DNA of 64,000 nucleotides from Megalobrama amblycephala (lineage: Eukaryota > Chordata > Actinopteri > Cypriniformes > Xenocyprididae). A model generated the notes under the pieces. The model ran no database searches and was not told the DNA's origin. It saw nothing but the letters and a program-made list of their open reading frames with translations. Location of the stretch: contig NC_063061.1 in assembly GCF_018812025.1 (NCBI RefSeq), forward strand, positions 37,465,366-37,529,365. The letters run 5' to 3'. The translations under genes and the position numbers were made by a program. Shown here in pieces: positions 12,160 to 23,324 of the stretch; the stretch's first letter is position 1, and every line of letters starts with the position of its first letter.

Positions 12160-14480
12160 CAGAGGTGGAAAGTCCAGGGGTCAGAAAGTAAAAGTCCTGC
12201 CATATTTTTATTCCACCCACTGAAGCAGTGTTAAAGTTAATGAGATAAATAAGTGATTAATTGAGTGATGATCGACCATTATTGAAGACACCTGATGATA
12301 ACAAGCAGAATCACCAAAGGAGAAAATCACAATTTTTAAGACACCATCACAGAGATCAGGGTTTGCTTTAGTTGAGCTCTTGACCCTTGACTTTTTAATG
12401 TTCGGATTTGTTTGGGCTGTTGTAACTGAGTTATAACAGCAAGACAAGCAAAGAGAAAAGATGATCAGGTGGTGTTGGTTATGTTTTCACATAATCATTA
12501 TTTGACCTGAATCACTGAACTCCTTTAGAGACCAATCTCTGAGTTAGATTTACATTATTGATAACAACAGCACTGTGATTCTACAGCAGAAGATCCCGTT
12601 TTTTCAAAATAATCCAAAGGTTTCACCAAAAGTTGTTTTAAATAAAAAAAAAAAAAAAAAGGCTTTCATTTAGACCAGGGGTCGGCAACCCAAAATGTTC
12701 AAAGAGCCATATTGGACCAAAAAAACAAAAAACAAATCTGTCTGGAACCGCAAAAAAATTAAAAGCCTTATATAACCCTTATATGAAGGCAACACAGGCT
12801 GTAAGTGTATATTAGCTATATTAGCCTACTATCAAAATGACTACGTAGGCTACAAATACATAATGAGGTATTCCCGAGGTATATATTTAAAAACTGCTGA
12901 AAGCTACAGAAAAAAGCAAATGGATCGGTGCAATTCACAGAAACAGCTGGACTCCAGGCGGAGAAACATGGATTTGCATTTATCATTTTGTGTCAAATTG
13001 TTGGATTTTGAGGTAAAATCATTCCATATATATTGTATTGTTATATATTATGTTGACAAATCATCAATTAAATATTTTCCATCTTATATCTCATAATTGT
13101 GTGTTTTAAAATAAACACTGACAAAAACTATACTATAAAACTATATATATATATTAGGGCTGGACAATATGACGATATATATAAGTGATTAAGCGGATTT
13201 AAACCTACCTATATTGTAGTTATATAAAATATTCACAGGCAGATTTGCTTTATGTATTTCCCCGGCGTCGAAATCAGGCACATATAAATGTCAGGAAACA
13301 CGACTCCTGGCTGCATGTCAATATCCATGGATTAGGTTTATTTGACAAGTTGTAAGAAACACTTTCGAGTCCAACCTTTAGTGTAATCGTTTGTTTTACT
13401 CGCGTTTTCTAAGTTTCCCCTATTAAATCCAGTCACGCAGCAGGTTCTTTTGCCACTCAGTCCAGCTGAGGGAGCGCGCTTTCGGCGGGAAAGTGCCGTC
13501 GATGCATACCCTCGCGCCGCGCTGAAATGTGTGTCGCAGGCTATGACGCAAATCTTCGTTGACAGAAATGTTGAAATTTAATATTATACACATTTTTACA
13601 GCATTGGAAAACGTTAAGAATGTGTCATGTTTGTCCTCCTACAGAAACCATATGAAAACAAAAAATATTTTTCCATTTTCATACATTTTTGAAAAAGCTC
13701 CAGGGAGCCACTAGGGGGGCGCTAAAGAGCCGCACGCGGCTCTAGAGCCGCGGGTTGCCGACCTCCGATTTAGACACACAGCGATCAAGAATCATGGCAT
13801 GAATCTCAACAGTGACTGTCAAAAAGCATGATGCAATGCATTCTGGGTGCCACCAATCACAACTCATCCACGGCTCCCATCATGCATTGATGCATGAATA
13901 AATTGTCTTAGTAATTTTCTTTATTCTCACTATTTTATTTTTTGCTTGTTTTCTAATGTTCAGAGTTGATCTGTTGATCAGAATATGTTGCTTGTCACCG
14001 TCATTGAGATTCACAGGCTGATTCTTGATGTCTGTGTGTGCCTAAAAGAAACATATTGTTTTTTTTTATCAGAACAACTTTTAAGAAATTTTTTGGATTA
14101 TATTGAAAAAGCTGATCTTCTACTGTAGAATCACAGTGCTGCTGTAATCAATAATGAAAATCTAACTCAGAGATTGGGCTCTAAATGAGTTCAGTGATTC
14201 GGATCAAATAATGATTATGCGAAAGCATAACCAATACCATCAACATCTTTTCTCTTTGCTTGTCTGGCTGTTATAACTCAGTTACAGCAACCCAAACAAA
14301 TTCTAACATTTAAAAGTCAAGGGTCAAGAGCTCAACTAAAGCAAACCCTGATCTCTGTGATGGTGTCTTAAAAATTGTGATTTTCTCCTTTGGTGATTCT
14401 GCTTGTTATCATCAGGTGTCTTCAATAATGCTCAATCATCACTCAATTAAACACTTATTTATCTCATTAACTTTAACATA
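12160..14480. mobile_element. Large foldback element with a hAT inserted in it
   Basis: The left end CAGAGGTGGAAAGTCCAGGG at 12160 starts an arm (12160-12660) whose reverse complement is at about 14080-14480. The core hairpin (13775-14035) carries TGTCACCGTCATTGAGATTC and GCTCCCATCATGCATTG. A full relative with both ends is at 18568-19608. This copy lacks the distal right end (GGCAGGACTTTTACTTTCTG). The hAT element at 12676-13767 splits it and is therefore younger. Confidence 0.75.
12676..13767. mobile_element. Non-autonomous hAT element, 1092 bp, with 8-bp target duplication
   Basis: The ends are CAGGGGTCGGCAACCC and GGGTTGCCGACCTCCG, imperfect terminal inverted repeats of the hAT type. The 8-bp target duplication ATTTAGAC is at 12668-12675 and 13768-13775. 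Inside are GAGCCGCACGCGGCTC and a GC-rich segment near 13440-13540, but no transposase frame. Confidence 0.9.
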
Positions 14481-14489
14481 AGAGACGAG

Positions 14490-15735
14490 CAGAAACACAA
14501 GAACTACAACTGACTTCAGCCACACTTCAGCCACAGTTTGAATCCACTTTACAAACCAGTTTGATATTAAATTGACATTAATATTGGAAATAAAAATGTA
14601 TTGAATTTTGTAGTCACCATCGTGGTGACCAGTGTCTGCTTTAGTTGGGCTCTTGACTCTTTAATATTGGTCAACTTGAAGTTAATCAGTTTTTTTTTTT
14701 TTTTTTTTTTTTGGTTGTTGTGATGGTGTTGTAATCATCTTGGACTCATTTAGTTCACTGGTGTTTTTCTGTGTCTAGTCTTTGATTTAATGAGTATTTT
14801 ATATTTATTCATTATACTATGTCTGTGATTCAAAAGCATAAGAACAGCAATGTTTCAGTTACCAAAAAGAATATTGAAGTTAATTGAATCAAGAGATTAT
14901 GTGATGGTTACATCTTCATCAACACATACCTATGCATACTCATTGTTTTTTTTTCTCTACATTTGTTTCTGCCATAAATGCGGTTTGCGAAAATAGCAGC
15001 CAAAGTTTAAGCAGCCAAAGAAAATTAAAAAAACTGATGTATAGAAAGTTATGGGTAAAGAGTTATGGGTAATGTTTGCTTTAGTTAAGCTCTTGACCCA
15101 TGACTTTTTACACATCAGTTTTAGTTTTTTCTTTGGCTGCTTAAACTATTTTTGCTTGCTGCATTTGTTATGGTAGAAACAAATGTGGAGAAAAAAATAA
15201 TTGAGTGCTGATAGTTATGTGTTGATGAAGATATAACCATCACAGTGTCTCTGTTAAAATACAACAAGAGTTCCAACAACAATCAGTTTTTTGCGACATT
15301 AAACTTTTGAATGTCACCATTGTTGAGATTCATATTATGATTGTTGATGTCTCTGCTGTCCAATTTAAGCACAAGCTATTTTATGCATTATACAACTTCA
15401 AAATCTTTATAAGTAAGTGAAACATTGCTGTTCTTATGCTGTTGAATCACAGACATAGTATAATGAGTCAACATAAAATGTTCATTAAATCAAAGGCTAG
15501 ACACAGAAAAAGAATAGTGAAATAAAGTCCAAGCCCAAGATGATTACAGCATCATCACAACAGCCAAAAAACCTGATCAACTTCATGTTGACATAACATG
15601 TGTTTTAACAAGAACTTCTGTACATGTATGAAAGAAATAATGTCAAAATGGTTTGTGAACTAGTTTCACACTCAGTGTGGCTGAAGTCAGTTGTAGTTCT
15701 TGTGTTTCTGCTCTTTTTTCTGGTCTTGTTTCTCT
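14490..15735. mobile_element. 1.25-kb foldback element
   Basis: Inverted repeat centred near 15085. The left arm holds CACAAGAACTACAACTGACT, CATTATACTATGTCTGTGAT and TAAGAACAGCAATGTTTCA; the right arm holds their reverse complements up to AGTTGTAGTTCTTGTG. Its left boundary abuts the previous foldback, so two elements are joined head to tail. No coding frame. Confidence 0.75.
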
Positions 15736-15860
15736 GTCCTTCAGTGATTCTGATTATCAGGTGTTCATAAAGTTTCTGAATTCACTCACTCTCTCAAGTG
15801 GACTATATTAGTGAACTAATGTAGGGAATAGTGGATAAGGGTATAGGGTGTGATTTAGAA

Positions 15861-16042
15861 CACTGTTCCCAAACCTGTCCTGGAGGACCCCCAGCCCTGC
15901 ACATTCTCCCTCATCTATCACACCTGATTCAACTCATGTGCTCATTAGAGACATCAAGACCTGAAATAGTTGTGTCAGAAACAGGGAGACATACAAAATG
16001 TGCAGGGCTGGGGGTCCTCCAGGACAGGTTTGGGAACCACTG
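15861..16042. mobile_element. hAT-type MITE, 182 bp, with 8-bp target duplication
   Basis: Palindromic element: CACTGTTCCCAAACCTGTCC at the left and GGACAGGTTTGGGAACCACTG at the right, both followed inward by TGGAGGACCCCCAGCCCTGC on opposite strands. The target duplication ATTTAGAA is at 15853-15860 and 16043-16050. The open frame that crosses it is a by-product. Confidence 0.9.
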
Positions 16043-16268
16043 ATTTAGAACACAGCCTCTGAGTGTCGACTTTGAGCGTTGTTAACTCACAGTATGTTCT
16101 TGTAGGCTATTTTCTTGAAAATGACAAATATTACCCAGAATGCATTGCTTTCTACAGTATATTACTGTTTTAATGGAAAATGATTTTTTACTTTTTTTAC
16201 AGCAAGGTTTAACATATATGTGTGTGTGTGTGTTTGTGTGTCCTCAAGGGAAAAATAATAAAAATCTC

Positions 16269-16347
16269 TTTCTGTTTCAAGAAGTGCCTACTTTTGTTAC
16301 ACTTTCATTTTCTCATAAAAACACTCCCCTTATGAGAAACTATAAAA
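16269..16347 (+). promoter_or_regulatory. Gene B promoter: two ISRE/IRF-like motifs and TATA box
   Basis: TTTCTGTTTC (16269-16278; reverse GAAACAGAAA) and ACTTTCATTTTCTC (16301-16314; reverse GAGAAAATGAAAGT) fit the GAAANNGAAA core bound by interferon regulatory factors. TATAAAA starts at 16341, exactly 40 bp after the start of the second motif, and the ATG is 52 bp further on. The same arrangement stands before E and F. Motif match is direct; interferon response is inference. Confidence 0.55.
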
Positions 16348-16392
16348 TGGGCACTTGAAACAGACGTTATTTCATTCTCCTCCGGATCAAAG

Positions 16393-19300
16393 ATGGATCT
16401 GCAAATCTCAGTTTTTCTTCTCTTCATTCTTTTCACTGCAGGTACAAAGACAAATAATGTTTGTGATGTTTTTAATTACTAATACAGATCATTCGATGTT
16501 CTCTCTCTCACTGTTTCTGTTTTATTACTACAGGACACTCTCTCAGCTGTTATGAGTGCAAGAGTGTGACGGGTTCTTGTGCAGATCAGAAGCTAAAAAC
16601 ATGTCCTAGTGGATTTTCTCAGTGCTCGAGTACAACAGCTGTGGCACAAATTAGTACGTCCAATATGATTGAAATTTACTGTTATATTTGACTAGACTGG
16701 GTAAACCCAGCCTGATCTGCCGGTGATTTGATTTCACCCGGCAACTCAGTCTGGAAACCCATACATTCATTTCTACTGCTTCTGTTACACTTTTGCGGGA
16801 ACTAATCACAGACTGACTTATCGACCTTGCTCGCTATTAGCGGGTATAACACGATGACGATAGAGAAGCGATGGCAAGCAGCTTTTTTTTACATTGAACA
16901 TGGCGGCCACCGAAGTGCAGCAGCCAGTTGATGCCGCTATTGATGCTGTTTTAAGATTTCAAAGGCAAGTTTTGATGCTACAAACCAATACAAACTAAAC
17001 CTGTCTGGAGTTTTCATGTCGCTCTGCAAAGTACGTCACCCGGATCGTTGATCTGATTGGTTGAAGGACTATCCAATTGCATGAATAATGCTCGTTGATC
17101 ACACCTCTTCCCAGCCAACACAGTTATGTGGGGCCCAGATGGGTGTCACCTGGGCTGCCTAACTGGGGCCCAGACATTTTTGTCCACGGTTTCCATGGAG
17201 GCCCCACATGGGTTAGCCCAGATGAACTGAACACTGCTCAGTGTGCACACTACAGGCTGTTAAATGTAACACAGAAACATGCTGGAGTTAATGAGATAAT
17301 TAGGTGATAACGAGCAGAATCACTGAAGGACAGAGGAACAACAAGAACTACGACTTCAGCCACAGCCTTCGATGAAATCAACTGAAGATAAAAGATGAAA
17401 TCTCTGAAGATCTGATTAAACATCTCCACAAACAGCATTACCAGCTTCACTTATTACTAACCAGACTGACTTTATTTCTGACATACATCTACAAAAGTTG
17501 TTATTGAGAATTACCAGAGGTTTAGATGTTGATGATTTGTTGAAAATAAGTTTGGTTTGATGTCACCGTGATCGAGGTCAGCGCTTACTTCAGTTAGGCA
17601 GTTTGACTCTTGCCTGTTTTAGTGTTTTTGTGGTTGTTCGCTGATCAAAGCCGCAACATGATGACATTTGCATTCTTATCATCAAACAGCTGACAACAGC
17701 TTTTGCCATAGCAACCACTAAAACAGGCAATAAAATGTGTTCAGCTGTCGGATGATAAGAATGCAAATGTCATCATGTTGTGGCTTTGTTCACTTTGTTC
17801 AGCAAACAACAAAAACATTAAAACAGTCAAGAGTCAAACTGCCTAACTGAAGTAAGCGTTGACCTTGATCACGGTGACATCAAACCAAACTTATTTTCAA
17901 CAAATCATCATCTAAACCTGTGTAGTAGTGCAACTTGTGCAATAGAAAATACATAGCAGACTCCCCAGACCAATGTTCAATTTTAAATTGAGCTTGGTCT
18001 GGTGATAGCCAGACAAATATTTGACAGATTGACTGATCAAAGATGCTGCCACTATTTTCTGGTGCTGCGACGGAACAGCTACTCGTTTTTCTGACAGAAT
18101 TTATGATTTCAATCACAGAATAATGCACACATATTTCTGATATTTAATTTATTTTCTCTCAGATTGTTATGATTTTTTTGTTTTTAAGAAAATAAAATTT
18201 TTGAAGTGAAAAACATGCTACCCCACACAGCAGGGGATTCCTAGGCGGATCCGCATTCAAATCGGCAAAAATCCGCGTGACTGTCACATTCGTTTTGGTG
18301 TCGCCCAGAGGACCAGGTCCGCCTCCGGGCGGCGCCATAAATTCTGCTGTCAATCAGCTGATCCTGAGCGGACCCATGTCAGATCCGCGGACGCGCACGT
18401 GCCTTTACTGTAACGGTTGTATCAATTTGCGGGTCCCAAACGGACCCGCCGTGGAGGTAAGGTTTTAATCGCGGATGCAGCGTGGAGCCGAGGCGGGGTC
18501 TGCGATCCGCCTTCGTTACAGATCCGTCACTGCGCGCAAGTGGACGCTGATACGGGTCCGTTCACGTCAGAGGTGGAAAGTCCAGTGGTCAGAAAGTAAA
18601 AGTCCTGCCATATTTTTTTCATATAATCATTATTTGATCTGAATCACTGAACTCATTTAGAGCCCAATCTCTGAGTTAGATTTACATTATTGATTACAGC
18701 AGCACTGTGATTCTACAGAAGAAGCTTTTTCAACATAATCTGAGGGATTTCTTAAAAGTTGTTCTGAAGAAAAAAAAACCTTTCCTTTAGGCACACACAG
18801 ACATCAAGAATCAGCGTATGAATCTCAATGATGGTGACAAGCAACATATTCTGATAAACAGATCAACTCTAAACATTAGAAATGAAGTTACTAAAAAGTC
18901 ACATAAAAACAGAAAAAAATAAAATAGTGAGAATAAAGAAAATTACTAAGACAGTTAAGCTCATAATTTATTCATGCAGCAATGCATGATGGGAGCCGTG
19001 GATGAATTTTGATTGGTGGCACCCAGAATGCATTGCAACATTCTTTTTAACAGTCACCACTGTTGAGATTCACAGACTGATTCTTGATCTCTGTGTGTCT
19101 AAATGAGAGCCTTTTTTTTTTTTAAGAGCAACTTTTGATGAAACCTTTGAATTATTTTGAGAAAAAATTGGATCTTCTGCTGTAGAATCACAGTGCTGCT
19201 GTAATCAATAATGTAAATCTAACTCAGAGATTGGGCTCTAAATGAGTTCAGTGATTCAGGTCAAATAATGATTATGTGAAAACATAACCAACATCACCTG

Positions 19301-20458
19301 ATCATCTTTTCTCTTTGCTTGTCTGGTTGGTTTTAATGCAGTTAAAACAGTCCAAACAAATCCTAATATTAAAAGTCAAGGGTCAAGAGCTCAACTAAAA
19401 CAAACCCTGACCTCGATGAAGGTAACTTAAAAATTGTGATTTTCTCCTTTGGTGATTCTGCTTGTTATCATCAGGTGTCTTCAATAATGGTCAATCATCA
19501 CTCAATTAAACACTTATTTATCTCATTAACTTTAACAGCGCTTCAGTGGGTGAAAAAAAAAATATGGCAGGACTTTTACTTTCTGACCCCTGGACTTTCC
19601 ACCTCTGTGCGATACCTCCGCGGTGGATTCGCCACGGAGTCCTTTTGCTGTGTGGGACATTTTGACATATTTAGAATTAAAATTTTCATCAAAATAATGT
19701 GCAGTTGAACTGGTCTTTCCTGTATCATTCATGTTTTTAGGTTACTTTAGTACTAAAGTGAAGGCTAAAGATTGTATTCCTGCCTGTCAAAGTGGGTCCT
19801 TGAACTTAGGATATGTAAAGTCGACTATTTCCTGCTGTGACACAGACGAGTGTAACGTCCAAGATGCTCCAGGTATTGTCCTTCAATGATCATGTGCAAA
19901 TTACTATCTTCTTTAAAGTCATTTTACTTCCAAATGACATTCAATCAGGAAATAAAACAGGGTGTGGCTTTCTGTCATGAATTGATTGAATGGAGCAGGT
20001 AAAGGAAAATTATTTTAAACAGAAAATGTTATTAAAATAATAATACCTGTTCTCCTCCTGTAGATCCCTCTAACATCCCCAATGGAAGGAAATGTTACTA
20101 CTGTGATATTCTGAGCTGCTCAAACAAATTGATCTGTACAGGGGACGAAGACCACTGCATTACAGCAACATGTGAGAATCTGAAAAAGGAAGAAGATTAA
20201 AGTCATGATCTTTTAAACTCTCTTAGGTTTAACATTTGACACAGATCACATATACAATGTCCAGCTTAGACTGAATCAACTTTTGTTTTCTTTTTTTCAT
20301 CAGGGATTTTTGGAGGCCGGTCAATGGCACTGAAAGGCTGTGCCTCTAAATCACTTTGTGATGGCATAGAATTTGATCTTGGTGTTGTGAGCTTCTCATG
20401 TTGTGAGGGGAACCTGTGTAACGGTGCTCAGAGAGTCGACCAGAGATGGGAGCTTTAG
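16393..20458 (+). CDS. Ly6 gene B: double-LU-domain protein without GPI tail, probably secreted (5 exons)
   Basis: Exons 16393-16441, 16534-16653, 19741-19872, 20064-20171 and 20304-20458 join to 187 codons plus TAG, all introns phase 1. Exon 1 is the shared signal peptide ([16 protein letters not shown]). Exons 2-3 encode LU1 (SCYEC, GSC, KTC, SQC, DCIPAC, SCCDTDECN) and exons 4-5 LU2 ([31 protein letters not shown]), each with ten cysteines. Unlike C, E and F, the protein ends NGAQRVDQRWEL: the hydrophobic GPI signal is replaced after about position 20434 by unrelated sequence and an early stop. The exon 2 donor is GTACGT rather than GTAAGT, and codon 57 changes from Gly to Ser. Intron 2 is 3.09 kb instead of about 0.3 kb because of two insertions. 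Candidate AATAAA near 20800. A soluble two-LU architecture recalls snake PLA2-inhibitor gamma and soluble uPAR-like proteins. Confidence 0.85.
16693..18016. mobile_element. Insertion 1 in gene B intron 2 (1324 bp, target duplication)
   Basis: Alignment with gene F intron 2 shows the ancestral intron interrupted after ATATTTGAC (16684-16692) and resumed at ATATTTGAC (18017-18025), a 9-bp repeat flanking the insert. The ends are weakly inverted (ACTGGGTAAACCCAG and CTGGTGATAGCCAG). Inside: a 32-codon frame beginning MAATEVQQPVDAA at 16900-16998, a CCAGCC...GGGGCCC segment (17106-17222) and a foldback (17517-17925) around GCAACATGATGACATTTGCA. It may itself be composite. Confidence 0.6.
17517..17925. 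repeat. Hairpin repeat inside the intron 2 insertion
   Basis: The left arm (17517-17690) and right arm (about 17735-17925) are inverted copies: GACTCTTGCCTGTTTTAGTG, ATGATGACATTTGCATTCTT and CTTCAGTTAGGCAGTTTGAC recur on the opposite strand. It belongs to the wider foldback family, since the outer TCACCGTGATCGAGGTCAG motif matches. Confidence 0.7.
18222..19656. mobile_element. Insertion 2 in gene B intron 2, carrying a nested foldback
   Basis: Second break relative to gene F intron 2. The ends form a short inverted repeat: CCCACACAGCAGGGGATTCC at the left and GGAGTCCTTTTGCTGTGTGGG at the right. The left part to 18567 is unusually GC- and CpG-rich for this window (GGTCCGCCTCCGGGCGGCGC, GATCCGCGGACGCGCACG), with short open frames lacking any domain. 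The foldback at 18568-19608 has jumped into it. Confidence 0.6.
18568..19608. mobile_element. Full-length foldback element, reference copy
   Basis: Both termini are present: CAGAGGTGGAAAGTCCAGTG and ACTTTCCACCTCTG, followed inward by AGAAAGTAAAAGTCCTGCCA and its complement. The arms are several hundred bp. The core (about 18790-19100) holds GTCACCACTGTTGAGATTC and a GCATGATGGGAGCC / GGTGGCACCCAGAATGC loop. The left arm lacks a segment present in the 12.2-kb copy. No transposase frame, so mobilisation must be in trans. Confidence 0.8.
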
Positions 20459-21237
20459 CACAATTCACTGGTGAGTCGATCAAGCTGTGGATAACCTACC
20501 GAAGGAGACAGTCGTGTACTTTTACATGAGAGAAGGCATACGTCGCCACCACAGACGCGTGACACCAACGTCTGAGAAGTATGTCACCACAACAACAAAA
20601 AAAAAATCTTATCTTTTTTTTAAAAAAAATTTTAATAGTTTTTCTTATCTTTCCTTTGTTATGTTTCTTTTCAGTCATTGTTAACTTTTTATTTTACTTT
20701 TCTGTGTTCTGATGACATTGAATATATTCTTGATACATATTGTGTAGCAATTGTATAAAAGTTGTATGTTATTAATGTCATCTACTGTTTACAAGCATAA
20801 TAAAAAAAATATTAAAACTATTCACTAACTTTCTCCTGGAGATTATGGATTATGTGCAAATTATACATCATCAGAGTTACAATTTTATTTCACTATATTA
20901 TTATAATATTTACTGTATTATTTATTTTCACAATTATTAACAACAACTGTAAAGATGAACACAAATTCAGTAATTATAATCTATAAACATATTCTGGAAT
21001 GTTGTTCTGAGCTTTTACTTTTGATGTCTTAGGTTTAGGAAAACTGTGTGACTCATAATAGACTACACTGTTAGACCTTGCCAGGCTTTTTTACAGTAAA
21101 ACACTGCCAACACTGTTGCCAGTAATTCACTGTTGATTGTACAGTTATTTACTGTAATCTACAGTATTTTACTGTAAAGATACCATGCACTAAATTAAAA
21201 CTCGTGTTCCTTCATTTCATTAGCAGAAACCAACTGA
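20459..21237. other. Non-coding DNA downstream of gene B
   Basis: The sequence after the B stop codon does not match the 3' UTR shared by C, E and F. A poly(A) signal-like AATAAAAAAA lies near 20800. At 21065-21180 is a stretch of ACAGTAAAACACTG / TTTACTGTAA motifs typical of small fish elements. No further exon seen. Confidence 0.4.
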
Positions 21238-21895
21238 ACAATTGAGAATAAAGAAAATTACTAAGACAATTAAGATCATAATTTATTCATGCAGCAATGC
21301 ATGATGGGAGCCATGGATGAATTTTGATTGGTGGCTCCCAGAATGCATTGCATCATTCTTTTTGACAGTCACCACTGTTGAGATTCATACACTGATTCTT
21401 GATCTCTGTGTGTCTAAATAAGAGCTGTTTTTTTTTTTTTTTTTTTTAGAACAACTTTTGAGAAATCCTTCAGATTATATTGATAAAGCTGATCTTCTGC
21501 TGTAGAATCACAGTGCTGCTGTAATCAATAATGTAAACCTAACTCAGAGATTGAGCTCTAAATGAGTTCAGTGATTCAGATCAAATAATGATTATGTGAA
21601 AACATAACCCACACCACCTGATCATCTTTTCTCTTTGCTTGTCTGGCTGTTTTAACAGTTACAACAGACAAACAAATTCTAATATTAAAAAGTCAAGGGT
21701 CAAGAGCTTAACTAAAGCAAACCCTGATCTCTGTGATGGTGTCTTAAAAATTGTGATTTTCTCCTTTGGTGACTCAATAATGTCTTCAATAATGGTCAAT
21801 CATCACTCAATTAATTAGTTATTTATCTCATTAATGCTTCAGTGGGTGGAATAAAAATATGGCAGGACTTTTACTCTGGACTTCCCACCTCTGTT
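21238..21895. mobile_element. Truncated foldback copy (core plus right arm)
   Basis: Begins inside the loop (AGAATAAAGAAAATTACTAA), runs through the core hairpin (GCAATGCATGATGGGAGCCA, GGTGGCTCCCAGAATGC) and the right arm, and ends in ATGGCAGGACTTTTACT and CCACCTCTG. The left arm is missing. Confidence 0.7.
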
Positions 21896-21896
21896 C

Positions 21897-22005
21897 ACAA
21901 CCCATGTGGGGCCCCCATGGAAACTGTGGACAAAACCGGCTGGGCCTGTTAGACAGCCCAGGTGACACCCATCTGGGCCCCACATAGCTGTGCTGGCTGG
22001 GAAGA
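21897..22005 (-). repeat. Inverted mate of the 17106-17222 repeat
   Basis: ACCCATGTGGGGCCCCCATG, AGCCCAGGTGACACCCATCT and GGGCCCCACATAGCTGTGCT are the reverse complement of 17106-17222 with few differences. The two copies bracket exons 3-5 of gene B in opposite orientation. Confidence 0.75.
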
Positions 22006-22008
22006 TTC

Positions 22009-22290
22009 TAAGATTTTTGTCTTTCAGAATGTCTCAAGAATGATCATCCATGATTTCCGAGAAAATGAAACTTATGGCTCTGTTTAAACAGGTTGAATCC
22101 AATTCCTGTGTTGGTGTTGACCATATACAACTGTACCTAATGTACAACTTAATTGTTTACTTCTGTGTTCCAGTCATACTGGTTTTGAATGACATGAGGG
22201 TAAATAAAAGATGCTAGAATTTTCATTTTTGTGAGAGCTCTTTAAGAATGTTGGTTAGATCTGTTCATTTATTGCAATTCCTTATTAAAG
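22009..22290 (+). repeat. Duplicated intergenic block, copy 1
   Basis: Collinear with 38964-39080 and 47610-48000: AGATTTTTGTCTTTCAGAAT, GTCTCAAGA, TGATTTC.GAGAAA, GTTTAAACAGGTTGA, CATATACAACT and ATGACATGAGGG follow in order. This upstream block is shared by the E and F units, so gene B and its 3' neighbourhood took part in the same duplication history. Confidence 0.7.
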
Positions 22291-23064
22291 GCCCACTGAA
22301 GAGTTTTGGAATGTGCAGCATTTAGTGTGTTGATGTAATTTCAACTGAAACAGGAAGACAGGGCAATATATAGAACAGCCCCGCCCGTTTTTTATAATAA
22401 CCAATAGCGTTTTGTTTATGTCACAGCTCGGCCAGAGCCGTTAGACTCTGTAAAACCTCAGTTTCCTTCTAATCTCTAACTGTTTCTCCTCCTAATCTCC
22501 TCTATATCACTTTAAAATACAGCATTCTGTGCAGAATTCATATGGGTCTGATACCTTTTGTGGTCTGAACCGACTCCCAGATATGATCCACTCTGTGCTC
22601 TCGTGTCCGTGGGCCAGAGCAGACTGCTCGCGCTGCGGTGGTTCATGTGACACTAACGTGAAAACGGACTTCATTTGCGTCAATGAAAGCATATTTACAC
22701 TGTCTGAATCGTTCCCTATTCTCTATATAGTGCACTATGTGCCATTCACCATGTAGAAACTAGTAAATGTGTGAACAAATGACCGATTTCAGCCGCAGCT
22801 TCAGCGTCTGTAAGAGTGTAGGAGGAGGCGGGACTTCAGATTCTAGAGAGCATTTTGTGAACAGTGAACAGTTCTTAAAAAATTTTCTTCTTATATTGAA
22901 GAATTTTTTTTTAATAATTGAAAGAATCTTTTTCCGCTATAAAGAATCTTTTGTGCATTGGAATGGTTCCATAGATATTAAATGTTCTTCATGGAACCAG
23001 ATGCCAAAAAAGAACCTTTATTTTACTGTGGAGGGTGTGTCCTTTCCCGTAGTGTAGTTATACA
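22291..23064. other. No gene recognised
   Basis: AAAGGCCCACTGAAGAGTTT near 22287 looks like the start of a non-autonomous element, and the GC content rises around 22570-22680. Open frames on both strands here overlap one another and lack domains or splice context. Confidence 0.3.
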
Positions 23065-23235
23065 GACCAGAGGTGGGTAGAGTATCCAAAAACTGTACTC
23101 AAGTAAAAGTACAAGTACTTATAAAAATATTTACTCAAAATGAAAGTGAAAGTAAAAGTAATGTTAATAGTTACTTGAGTAAGACTAAAAAAGTATTCAA
23201 TGAAAAAACTATTAAAGTAGCTAGTTACTTTGTCA
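23065..23235. mobile_element. hAT-like MITE end (AGAGGTGGGTAGAGTA family)
   Basis: CCAGAGGTGGGTAGAGTATC followed by AAAACTGTACTCAAGTAAAA and repeated AAAGTACAAGTACT and GTTACTTGAGTAA motifs is a recognisable cyprinid hAT-type terminus. It runs into the CA repeat; the far end is not seen. Confidence 0.55.
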
Positions 23236-23246
23236 CACACACACAC

Positions 23247-23295
<49 letters not shown>
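23236..23295. repeat. (CA)n microsatellite
   Basis: About 60 bp of CA dinucleotides with one interrupting G. The open frames through it (poly-Cys/Val and poly-His/Thr) are artefacts. Confidence 0.98.
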
Positions 23296-23296
<1 letters not shown>

Positions 23297-23324
23297 TTTA
23301 AATATTTTAAAATGTAATTTATTC

